DNA of 64,000 bases from Nymphaea colorata (Eukaryota > Streptophyta > Magnoliopsida > Nymphaeales > Nymphaeaceae), in the NCBI RefSeq assembly GCF_008831285.2, contig NC_045142.1, positions 129,001 through 193,000 of the forward strand, written 5' to 3'. The notes beneath the pieces are model-generated. The model did not search any database, was not told the origin of the DNA, and saw only the letters and a program-made list of their open reading frames with translations. A program made the position numbers and the translations under genes. Positions 27,968 through 38,685 of the stretch are shown one piece after another. Every line of letters begins with the position of its first letter. Within the stretch, counting starts at the first letter, position 1.

Positions 27968-28424
27968 TGTAACCCCCCAAAAGTTTAGTCTCGTATTGAA
28001 GATTGTGAGGGATCTTCAAGGACTTATAAAAAGAGTTATTAAATAGATGGTTGTCCTAGTTCTTAACCTTTTTGGGGTTGGAGCTGAAACTGCTAGGGGG
28101 TGGGCTGGGATCTACCGAACCATGAGCCCGAGTCCATGAGTGGATCAGGTTGTTACAATGATATCAGAGCCGATTCAACACTCAGACCTAGGGTACCACA
28201 CGCGCATATGTGTGTGCCTTAAGAAGGGTGGATTGTAGTGCTCCAAAAGTTTAGTCCTGTATCGAAGATTCTGAGGGATCTTCAAGGGTTTATAAAATGG
28301 GTTATTAAATAGATGGTTGTCATGGTTTTTAATCTTTTTGGGGTTGAAGCAAAAACTGCTAGGGGGCGGGTTGGGATCCATTGAAATCAGGGGCCCAAGC
28401 GCAGGAGTGGGTCGAGTTGTTACA
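27968..28424 (+). mobile_element. TRIM: small non-coding LTR retrotransposon
   Basis: Two LTR-like direct repeats, 27968-28157 (190 bp) and 28234-28424 (191 bp), both start TGTA and end GTTGTTACA. Each contains GATCTTCAAGG, TTATTAAATAGATGGTTGTC and AACTGCTAGGGGG. Between them is only 76 bp holding a primer-binding site and a purine-rich AAGAAGGGTGGAT just before the 3' LTR. No coding capacity, as in TRIM elements. Flanks AGTTC and AGTTT look like a 5-bp target duplication with one change. The LTRs differ at many positions, so the insertion is old. The paralogous site in unit 1 (about 24330-24350) lacks it. Confidence 0.85.
28159..28171 (+). other. Primer-binding site of the TRIM element
   Basis: TGATATCAGAGCC follows the 5' LTR after a single base and differs by one base from the canonical tRNA-Met site TGGTATCAGAGCC. 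Confidence 0.75.
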
Positions 28425-29037
28425 AGTTTAGAGTCAGATTCCTGTCTCTTTTTTACTGGTTTAATGAGTATGACAATGACTGGTATTTTTCTTCCAAAGA
28501 AATGCTTCTTTTTTTTTTTGTAATGTTGAGGTTCTTTCTAAGGCATGTTCTCTGGACTGCAACATTTTAACGCTTGTATCTTAGCTGGTCTGGCTAGCGT
28601 AGTACAAGAAATTAGACTATCTAGGCTCTTTATAACTGATATAATATGAATTTATGATGTAAGTCATAGCTAGTCTGACTAGCATATTTATGAAGCTCTC
28701 ACGAATGTTTAATCCTATCACTAAACACAATAGTTTGTGGGAGTTTCAGTTAGTCAAATTCTCCCTCCAATTCCCTGTTGTAGGAGTTATAGATGTAGAT
28801 GTGGACCCTTTATTATTGTTTAGATGGGCAAGGTGATAGAACAAGAAGAAACCTTTAGCAGTTAGATGAAAGCCATGTGTCAATACGGATACTTGATGGA
28901 CACAAAAGAGATTATAGGCAATTCTACATTCTGCATTCATGAAAAAGTTGTCATTTGTCAAGTAGTTGACCAGAGATGTTCCTTGTGTTGATTGATTTCC
29001 TATGCTTCTTGTGACTTACTTTGGATTTTTTTAATAG

Positions 29038-29416
29038 TGTAAATGTCCTGCTGGGGATGAAGAAAGTGAGCATGATGATGACTGGATTGCATGATCCATT
29101 GTGGGATGGAAATATGTAAGATCACAGGACTAGTTGGTAATGCTTTCTTTGCCAGCTCACATATATAAACTAATAATTGGTTTGTCGGCAGGAGGTTGCT
29201 CCTGATTAGACTCAGAAGTATTAGGAGGGCAAGTACATAGTGGAGAAGGATTTGCCCTCTCCTGGCTCTCTTTCATGCTGATTTCGAACTGCATGGAGTT
29301 AACTCATTTTGTTATTGGTAAGCAGGAAGAAGGTTGTTGATTTTGATGGAACTAACTACTGGGTAAGCAGCGAAGCACAAGCAGGTGGGAGTGATGCCGA
29401 TGATGCTGGATGTTAA
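29038..29416 (+). pseudogene. Broken Yippee-like copy (exons 3-5 only)
   Basis: Counterparts of Yippee exons 3 (29038-29115), 4 (from 29192) and 5 (29326-29416) are recognisable with their splice sites. Exon 3 has lost about 30 bases that encode the second CxxC zinc pair (compare the intact [12 protein letters not shown] region), so no zinc site can form. Exon 4 has in-frame TAG codons after APD and after QKY. Exons 1 and 2 are missing. Exon 5 still has the acidic DADDAG tail. It is a duplication remnant. Confidence 0.88.
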
Positions 29417-30839
29417 GTGCCGAGCATTCAGCATTCCTAGAAGTCAGTTTTGTCGTACATTCTTGCCTTTCTGAGGTCCTCAAACTGTTTGGATACTTCT
29501 TAAACATGCAAACTTCAACTCCTATGGACTATTCTCTAGTAACTTGGAGTCCTCGGCTTTATAACTTCGAACAGATTTTGCTGTTTCCTTGGAAGTAGCT
29601 GGTGTGGAAGCACAGAAATGTTATCATAATGTGAAGCTTGGTTCCTGGCCATATTAGGAGAAACATGCATTTAACAGAACAAGGTCTAACCTTATTTACA
29701 CAAAATCTTACGATGTCTTGGTACCAGGATCTTCGAGCCTTGAAGTTTAGCTGAATCTTCTTAAAAAAGAAGTTGAAATTCCACCTAAAAGGCATTAACT
29801 CTATATCAATACAAGGGAAAAGGCCCAACACTGTCAGATGTGCATTGAGTGGTTTATGATATCCTCGAGGATCTGTCTCGCTTGACTTGGCAGAAAGGGG
29901 TGCTTATTTCCTGTGCAGATGTTTTCAACTCGTTCTCATGTAAGACTCCGTGATCGTGGATTGTCCTTCCTAGATGAATGAGGCCCTCGCCTTCTGCGTT
30001 AGCTAATATTTTCCCTTTAAAATAGGGCCCAGTTTTGGCGAGCCTTTTTTATCTTTGCAATAAAAGAAAAGTCAGGGCTGGATTTTATTTGACCCCTTTC
30101 AATTAGATCTTGGGATGACTGGTTTTGTTTTCCACCAAGAACAATAACGGCATTGTAATCATAACCCTAAAAGGGCTACATAAAGAACTGGGCCGTATTT
30201 TAACGGTATACCCTAAAAGGGCTACATAAAAAACTGGGCCGACCTTGTTAGGTGATACTTCTATCGAGTTTATGTTGAAACTTCCGAGATGTCCTCAAAT
30301 AAGGGGCTGGATCTAACAACATACGCGGCATCTTAAGATCGACTTTGTTTTAAGTTGAACTTTATTCATTCCTTGTGACCTTTCGAACATAAGCTAGATC
30401 TCTAGCATCCAATTGGAACCTAATCAATTTCGAGAAAGAAGTCCAATTAGGAACCGAACAGGTAATGATTTAGACACAAATATCTCCACAAAATCTGTCC
30501 AATTAATGGATCATCGGGATCCTAATCTAGCGTTGCACACAAGCATCTTGAGAACAGATCACACTGTAGAATAAGACTGTCAATGTAACTCTGTGACGTA
30601 CACTGTAAAAATCATAGAAACATTTTGTGAACCACCCTCCAAATCCCAACTCCTAGGTCTTTTACGAAATTTAGAACACAAGCAATTAATAGGAATGCAC
30701 GCGGTACCTCATCTGCAGCTAGCATCACAGAACAGTCTCCAATTACATAGACAATTTGGAGGGCATCTTGTAGCAGTCCGCTTCAACCAACAGCTATTCG
30801 GGAAAATTCACTGTGAGAAAGATCCTACGGCAGAGAACG

Positions 30840-33800
30840 TCAATCAAGCAAATAAATCATTCGTTTAGACAATGCAGAACCAACGACAGTCATATATCTA
30901 TGAAGCTGCATTTTCAATGAGTCGATGCCCTTGCTTGGGCCAAAAGCTTGAACCAGATCCTTCAAGTAAAGAAAAGAAGTTAGCTTCTTGACTGCATAAA
31001 AAGCAAATGCACCATGTAAGCGAGAACTCTAGATACTGAAGAACAATGAAAACTCTCTAGTCTATTCAAAACAAAAGGAACTTGAATCCTATGCCAATAT
31101 TCGAACATGAAAATGCATAACGATATTTACCTTAAATAGAAGGGTTTTGTTACTCATTCTTATTTTTATATTGTTGACATCCCCATGTTCCACTTCATTG
31201 AGCAACTCACTACTTGTGTTATCATCAGCACCTGAATCAGAGCAATCAAACTCAACCATCAATTGTTCGTCACCATCAGAAAGAACTTCGTCTTCTTCTT
31301 CCTCAGAGATTAAAGAAGGTTGTGATGCAGAGTGCGCCTCGGTTTGGCAGGGCAAGTCACTCTCCTTTTCCAAGCCGATGAAATCTGACAAGACCACATA
31401 TGGTTTTTTATCCAGCAAAGGCTTTGCTATATGGAATGGCACCCACCTACAATAACCAATACACATTTCACGCGACAGACATTTTCTCAAGACAAATAAA
31501 AAAAAATGTCCATGTCACATAAACCCCAGACATATAAATAAATAAATAAATATATATATATATATATATATATATGAACCTGGATTGCAACAGCCAGGTT
31601 TTGATGGGTGGTAATCCGTATGGGCCACACACACCTGGAGAGAGAAGGGAAGCAAAAGAGAAGCACTGGGATCCCCACGTGCAACGGGCAGCCGCACAGC
31701 CAGGATCCCACAGTATGCAGGGATCCAGGCTCTCTCTCCCCTCGTATGTGCCTCTCTGTGTGTATGTGTACATATATATACATGTACGCTCAAAATAGTT
31801 ATAAGTTAGCACCTTCCATGAATGAGTGGACAAAATAGCACATTTAGAGAAGGGAAGATCAAAATAGAAAATTGATCAACAATTACATGTCCATTATCAG
31901 GTTTCGAGGTTGTGCCATGTTGGTACAATACAACTGACATGACAATGACATGATGCAGGGTTAACAGCAGCCTCAGCAAAGCTCAAGACAAGCAGAAAAA
32001 TGAGTTATGAGGAGCCATAGATACATATTCTCCTCCTCAGCCTTTGGAGTTAAGGTTGGACTTGGACAAAACTAGGTTGGTTGTACTCCAATATGAACTC
32101 TTGTTATTTGTTCGCTTAATTAAGTCATGCCAAATGAACCTTTCCAGGATCCAGATTAACCTACAATTTGAATTTAACTGCCTGCTGTTGGTGCAGGTTC
32201 CTAGAACATTAAAACACGGTGTTCTATAAAACTGCTTCACTTTTGGGAAAGATTCACGCTACACGTGTCAGTGTTCATGTTGCCAAATGCCTCCTTAAGG
32301 AACAACCTCCAAAAGAGCCAAAGAAATTTCTTATAAGAAGCTTGGTCCATAGCCCCAGCCTTCACCCTACCTTCTATACTTCTAACTGCAGCATTATACA
32401 TTCTCAGTGCACACTTATAAGAACGCTAAACTTTACCAGGCCCAGTCTTTAACTTAAGGACAAAGGAGACTGACTTATCCAGAGATAACATTCAAATAGT
32501 CATGGTGCCATCTCATACCATATGCAAGCATAATTACACGTATCAAATTATGGGCAAAAAGATGAGACTTACTGATAACGAAGAGGACATAGAAGCTCTG
32601 AAGGTGAATAAGATGCCTTATATCTCATTTTGCCGCATTCATGGATGTAATATCCAAGATAATAATACTGAATGCTGGGACACAGAATTCCTGTCTCCTT
32701 GACCCAATTAATTTCCTGCAGAGCTGAGTACTTACCGAGTGACAAAAAGGCAAAATCTGGGTCCCAGAATAAATATTTGCTAGACAGACATCTAGGAAGA
32801 ACATCAACCACACCAACTGCAACAAGCTTCCCGTCGATCAAATACTGTTGATGGAAAGAACCAAAACCACAAGACGGGACTGTGCCGTCACCAGCAGGTG
32901 GAACAAAAATAAGAGGGGATTCCACCAAAAATCTTCTATATAAGCTTTCGTCCAAATGATCAGGCTTATCATTGTGCACCTTAATTTGGTACCTTTGATA
33001 CAGAGCAAATTCCTCAGGATCGAAACTTGATCTGCTCATACGAATCTCAAGTTTTTTCTTTTTAACTTGAGATGGGCTCTTGTCATCAAGAAGGCATTTT
33101 CGCTTGGCATTGGCTGCATTACCTTGAGGAGATTTTACAGAGGTAACCACAGTGCAAGACAGTTTATCTGAACTAGCTTGCTTTCTTTCTGAGTAAAAGT
33201 TTAGATGGCCATTACATGCTCTGACTGACAAGTCAGAAAATTCACCTTGCAGATCCATTGCCTCAGCCAGTTTCTCTGCTACATAAGCAGGTGTAAATTC
33301 TTTTTCTACTGATGACCGCCTTATAGCTGCTGCTATCTGAAAAGCAATGCTGCAAGTGTACAGCAAATCTCTAGCAATATTATGCAGCTTCTTCTTCATC
33401 TGCGGAACTACCCTCTTGACAGAAGCTTGGGGAAAGTTAACTGTAGAAGGTAAAACACTATGCTTAATGCATGTGCTAACAGCTATATCAATGTTAACAG
33501 ATAAGTTCCTGTCATACTGATCCAACTCATGTGTAATACTACAAGTATCAGTAGAAGATTCCTTCATCAACGTTTCTGAAGCCCAAATATTTGGAGATTG
33601 ATTGCTACTGTCAGTGGATAAAGCATTAGGCGCAGCTTGCTGGCCATTTGCCAAATCTGCCTTCTTTAAGCAAAGATTACCATCTAAGAACCTGCATATT
33701 GGTTCAATCCAGCATGAGACCCTCACAAAGTTGCAACAAAAGAAAGGGCCAACAGGCTGGTGCCAACAATACAAAACAGATGGCAAACAATGTCTTCGAA

Positions 33801-36491
33801 TAAGAAAAAAAAAAAGTTCCGTTGTAATTAATACTTATCAAGCAAGAAATGCATATGGATGACAAATTACCTTTGCATTCGTCTAGATACACGTGCTTGC
33901 TCCTTGGCAGCAACAAACTCATCCGCTTTAAGACGAATGGTATACAATCTGCAGCATGTTCTTTCCATGTCAGGTTTGTAAAGGAACATGCCTGATCTCC
34001 TCCATCCACGATCAAGAAGTTCTGTAAACATGGAAATGTTGGGACAGGCAGGAATAGTAAATAATCTGAATATACATCACTTCAACTTATTGCAATAAGA
34101 AAATATACTACAATCCAGATGAACAATCTGAAAAAATAAAGGAACCTAATAGGTTAATTGTAAGGAAAAGCATCAGATGTTGGTCAAACAAAACCAATAA
34201 GGAAACCACAGAGCAAAAGAGAACTGGTTTTATATAAAAAACTAACGAAAACTACCACAACAAATAAATGAATACCACTCATCAAATTGTATATCTATGG
34301 ATTTGGATTTTATCATTCTTATAGTATAATAATATGTGTACAACCATGCAACAAATGATATGGTTCATTGACTGTGCTATGGCATACAATCAAACTAAGC
34401 ACATAACAGGATGTACTTCCAAGTTTACTTCTCTAAGAAGTTCACAAAAAATACATTTTTTCGAAAAAAACGCAATAAATTAAATTGCCGTTTCAAACTT
34501 TAAAAAAAATGTGTTTTTTTGGAAAAAAAAACGTTAAAAACACATTAAAAACGTGTTTTTAATGTGTTTCTACTTTCTAACGCGTTTTTTCGTGTTCTTT
34601 TTCACTTTTTATTTTTTATTTGTTGCAAATCTAATTATGTTTTGATGTGTGTCATTAGTTTCTCACTTATTTTATTTTCCCCCATTTTTAGTTTTTAAAA
34701 ATTTTTAATTTACCATATTTTTTCCGTTTTTTTCAAGTTCGCCGTATTATATCCGAGAAAAACCCCGCCGTTTAAAACTCCGAAACGTTATTTGTAACTA
34801 TGCTTCCAACACTGGAAGATTTGCATATGATCCTCTAAAGAAAGGGAGGAGTGAGAAAACATGCCCCAGATTTACAAGATGGAAGTTTTCATTCGCTTAC
34901 CATCTAGCTCCCACATCCTTATTTAGCAGGCCAACAAAACAGCAATGTAAAACACAATAATACGGTTGACTTAAAAACTTGACTTAAAACTTGGAGAGAA
35001 CTAGTAAACTTTGTTATTAGAAACCCAAATTGATCAATGTACAGCAATTGTGTAAAAAAGACAGACCTTGATAGTCATCCACTGTGATTCTGTCGGCCCC
35101 TAACCCTGAGGAAATCAGTGACAGATAAAACATGTCAAGAGAACACAAAGAATCATATAAAAAAGAAAATCCTAAATTGTTAGGAAGGTGCACTAAAACG
35201 TACAACTGAAGGCCTGCTTATGCAAATAACAAAAGGTAATAATGAGCTTAGCAAGCCTATGTCACACAGGTGCTGATGGGAGCATGAGTGCAGCATTTTT
35301 CAGAATAATATGGGTGTAGAAGTGGCGAGTATATATATATATATATATACACACACACAACAAACAATCAAACTAGCAATAAAATGGTTTACAAGTAATA
35401 AAAATAACAATCAACGACTAACAAACTATGATTTTATCAATGATTCAGTGGAAAATAAGGTAAATTGCTTGTTGCTACACCCATGTCTCACCAGCAACCG
35501 ACATGTCTCGGGTGCAGCAACCTTCTTGAAGAGTCTGTGTTGCTTAGGATCAAGCTCAAGACAGACAGCGTGAGCTTTGAGTGAACAGTGGCCAAGATGA
35601 AACCATCAGTGCAGAAGAAACCTAATCCAAGAGCTCATCTAAATTAGCCATTCGGCAAGTGTAGCTTGAGGATAAAAGAAACAGTCGTTACTCGTATCTC
35701 TAGCAAATAGGAACACCTCGCAAGATCTCAAATATTTCTACCAGAGAGCCCACTAGAAGAGAGATATCTTCATGAGGTTACAGACTTACCCATTCTCCCA
35801 AATTCTAATTGAATCATAGGAAGGACTACTATCTCAAGAAGTAAATTTCCTTGTGAATCCTTTGTATTTAGGCTCCATCAGCATATAGGTGCGAATCATG
35901 AAGCAGAGAATCATCTATTGGACATTAGCAGAAAACCTTTTATGACAGGAAGAAACATGTCAGCATACCTTGGTGAATGAGACTCGAAAGAGAAATTCAT
36001 TAACTTTACAAGTGTACAATAGACTATTTATTATTCAAGGCCCACGAACAAGCAAGGGGAACCTGATTTTTATAGTAAAAAGTATTACACGATTGGGCAA
36101 ACTCTGTGCACATGAAAATCCAGCCAATCCTCTCGCCATGTTAAGATCTCCTTCAATTGCTTAATACCTTAAAAAGAAAACGTAAAATTTCGTAACTCGA
36201 AAAGAAAGGTGCGGAGACGATAATTCGACCTACCCGCGAACGATTGCCACTACAACAAAGCCATCATCGAATTCAGCAAATGGATGGCAAACAAAGCTGA
36301 TGAAGCTAAAAAAGAGAAAAGAAACCCTAAAAAAAGGAAGGAAGAGAAACAGGGATACCGTGAGAGAGGCTCGTTCGGCCGCCTGATCTGCAATAACCGC
36401 AGGAACTCCTGTACAACCCATAGTCCGTGATGACGCTCTCTCCAGCGCCTCGCCTGCTGCTGCTGGCACCGTGGTCCGATCGTCCGTCCAT
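30840..36491 (-). CDS. ATE1: Arginyl-tRNA--protein transferase (ATE), six exons
   Basis: Minus-strand exons 36491-36359, 35105-35067, 34022-33872, 33691-32573, 31446-31131 and 30959-30840 join in frame to 625 aa (Arabidopsis ATE1 is about 630). ATE adds Arg from Arg-tRNA to N-terminal Asp/Glu/oxidised Cys, marking proteins for the N-degron pathway. Seen: N-terminal SSCGYCRSGGRTSLSHG (Cys motif of the ATE N-domain), DRGWRRSG and TCCRLYTIRLKADEF (exon 3), and SSFDPEEFALYQRYQIKVHN with FGSFHQQYLIDGKLVAVGV in the GNAT-like catalytic part (exon 4). Then YLFWDPDFAFLSLGKYSALQ, YYYLGYYIHECGKMRYKASY, PSELLCPLR (exon 4) and WVPF, then an acidic linker (EEEEDEVLSDGDEQ) and the C-terminal VVGSALSKRMIY helix. 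ATG chosen as the only in-frame Met before CGYC. Oddities: Cys-Cys-Pro is Cys-Cys-Arg, and LSERM is LSKRM. Whether it is ATE1 or ATE2 cannot be decided. Confidence 0.92.
31537..31574. repeat. (AATA)n/(TA)n microsatellite in ATE intron 4
   Basis: A few AAAT-type units run into about twelve TA units. Seen directly; it makes several spurious open frames on the minus strand. Confidence 0.85.
34440..34790. repeat. AT-rich block with perfect palindrome in ATE intron 2
   Basis: 15-bp arms at 34538-34552 and 34555-34569 are exact reverse complements with only GT between. The block around them has A- and T-runs with CG-containing words such as GCCGTTTCAAAC (about 34482) and GCCGTTTAAAAC (about 34768), and TTTTTTCGAAAAAAACG faces CCGTTTTTTTC. 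It may be a small DNA element of unknown family; no coding potential. Confidence 0.55.
35329..35359. repeat. (TA)n(CA)n microsatellite in ATE intron 1
   Basis: TA units followed by a short CA tract. Seen directly. Confidence 0.85.
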
Positions 36492-38315
36492 CGCCACGAC
36501 AGGAGGAGCGGAAACTCACACGCTTCCGGCCGCGTACCCAACCATATAACAAGTTCTACTCGGTCTGCTTTGTTTCTTTTCTTTCTGCCGAGATGACGAG
36601 TTCGTGTATTGAGAAGATTGAGTTCGGGCAATCAAGTCATCAATCAACAACGTAATCGAAAGGAAGGGAGATGTTAAAAAAGGGAAAGACGAAAGGATGG
36701 AACTGATTGGGGGGGGGATTTCGGCAACCGCAGCTGAGAGAAGCCAACCCCTTCTTCCCCACTCCCCCAACTCCTCCCCCCCTTTGTACCTCTCCCATTG
36801 ACGAGTTATTTTTTCCCCGTTAAATCATTTTTTTACTTATACGGTCCATTCTTTTAACCGATACAAAAAAAAAAGATCTATTTTTTCTGAAATGTCAAAT
36901 ACAGCAAATGTTCCCTTTTTCATTTACATTTACAACTTAAAAGTAAAGGTCGACTTAACGAGACAAAGGCAACTCAACGAGACAAGTCAACTCGGTCTAG
37001 AACTCAAATTCACTTAATTAAACTTAAGTTTAGTTAAACTTAACTTTAGCTAGACGAGCTAGCCTCAATTAAGCTCGTAGCAAGGTGTGTTTCACAAAAG
37101 ACGTAGTTTCAATGGACTTTCTTGTAGCTAACAAGGGCGAGATTCACAGTTCAAATCTGGTCGTCTCCATTGATGCTAAAATTAACTTTAGTGAATGGTT
37201 CAGCTAAGCTCAAGCCAAAACTCGGATCAAGCTTAACCAAACCAAGGTTGATCTTCTTAAGCTCAAGCCAAGCTCTAAGTATAGCTCATGGCACTCGATT
37301 TGAATTCAAACTAGCTCAGCTCGGCCCGAACTCGACTTGTGAACTGCCCTAGGGTGATGCATGAACAATCAATGAAGTCATTTGACATAAGTTTGTCATC
37401 GGCTCAAAGCGAACTTACACCTGAAAAATCTCTTAAACATCACTCGCTAACCGAATGAAAGAAGTAGCATTAACCCAAAAAAAAAAAAAAAGCTTAACAT
37501 GATTAGTTTATTGTATGGCCAGCTCCTCTACAAACTTCTTAGTATATAGGTGGCAACTTCTTACGAGGAAAAGGAATCCTCGTAATAACCACATTTTTCC
37601 TCACAACTTGCAGATGCATTCAGCGACTAGTTGAAGTTGATGATCATCTCGTCTAGCAGAAAAAAGCGGATGGTCGAGGCAGAACAGCGCCTTCTGGTTT
37701 CCGATCGGGCTTTTCTTCTGTGCTGGAGAGGGAAGGGGAGAACAACTGACAGCAAATGAAATATGTGTGGAGATGAAGTTGCCAAAATCAGGGGGTTGGA
37801 TCAAATTAATAGCTGGGGTTTACAACTTCATATGCATTAGTGGGGATGAAGGAACTTTTTTTTTCTTTTTTAAGAGTATGAAGAAAGAGCCTAAAATAAC
37901 CCGCCTTTGAGTTGGCAGAACTCGAGCAATGTTATCACCGAAAACCAGATAAAAAACCGAATCGTATCGGCGACACGTTTTCGTCGGATTTTGATTGGTT
38001 TGGTCGCCTTGACGTCAATGCAATGCCACCCGCACCAGAATATGGGAAAATTAAATAATTATTGCGGGATGCTAATCAGCTGGCTTTCGTCGTATAACAA
38101 ATAAAGCGATTTCTTTTTTCAATTCTTTGCCCGAACGAGGAAGAGAGAAAAGAAGTGAGGTTGGCGTTGTTATCTCCATAAATGTTTTTTGGAAGCAAGC
38201 ACATTAGAGAAGGCAAGAAGAGGGAGGATGGGTGGAGGGGACCGCCATGCATCCGAAGCCTTTCTTTTCTCATTTGTTTTACCAGGCAATTCTAATCATC
38301 CTTCGCCGCAGGAAG

Positions 38316-38366
<51 letters not shown>

Positions 38367-38685
38367 TTTTGGCGACGGACACCCTCGGAATCCATTTCCA
38401 TGGCTTCCTTTCCTAAGGAAACGGAGAAGGATTACACAGGCCGTTCGGAGTTGCTGATTAGCATTCATGCTAAAAGCAGGATTCAGCAGCCGGAGGAGTT
38501 GGCATGAATAAAAAGAGAATCCATGGAGGGAAGCATATTCCTATTGAAAGTCACCAACATAAGCTGCGCTAATGCAATATACAACAGATGATTTTCTGCC
38601 ACCATACCTATATATACGTATAAACCTTTTATAAGGGTAGAATCAGAAGCCATAAACTGCATCGGTGAATCCAGGAGGCTAGATA
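36492..38685. other. Spacer between ATE start and NPC1 stop
   Basis: The first 300 bases left of 36800 hold the presumed ATE promoter/leader (minus strand), including a G9 run near 36711. 36945-37360 is a low-complexity stretch of repeated AGCTCAAGC/AACTCGACT-type words, of the kind often left by degenerate plant MITEs. No gene recognised between 37360 and 38685; the last part is the 3' UTR side of the phospholipase gene. Confidence 0.5.
38319..38358. repeat. (TA)20 microsatellite
   Basis: About twenty uninterrupted TA units followed by CACACA. Seen directly. Confidence 0.9.

Larger units (their letters stand above)
27382..31290. repeat. Tandem segmental duplication, unit 2
   Basis: Partner of 23785-27188. 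The offset between matching landmarks is about 3.60 kb left of the TRIM element and about 4.07-4.11 kb right of it, a jump that fits the TRIM length (457 bp plus target duplication). This unit holds a broken Yippee 3' half and the true 3' end of ATE. Confidence 0.88.

Noticed and set aside
30960-30995. More upstream acceptor (TGCAG/TCAAGAAG) for the last ATE exon
   Set aside because: Reading from it meets TAA after three codons; the acceptor TTGAAG/GATCTGG keeps the frame and is shared by the duplicate copy.
31468-31833. Minus-strand open frames of 92-121 codons in ATE intron 4
   Set aside because: They are produced by the (TA)n tract (Tyr-Ile repeats), lie inside an intron and show no conserved motif.
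37084-37170. Possible tRNA gene suggested by a TTCAAATC T-loop-like word
   Set aside because: No matching acceptor stem, D-arm or anticodon arm could be drawn around it.
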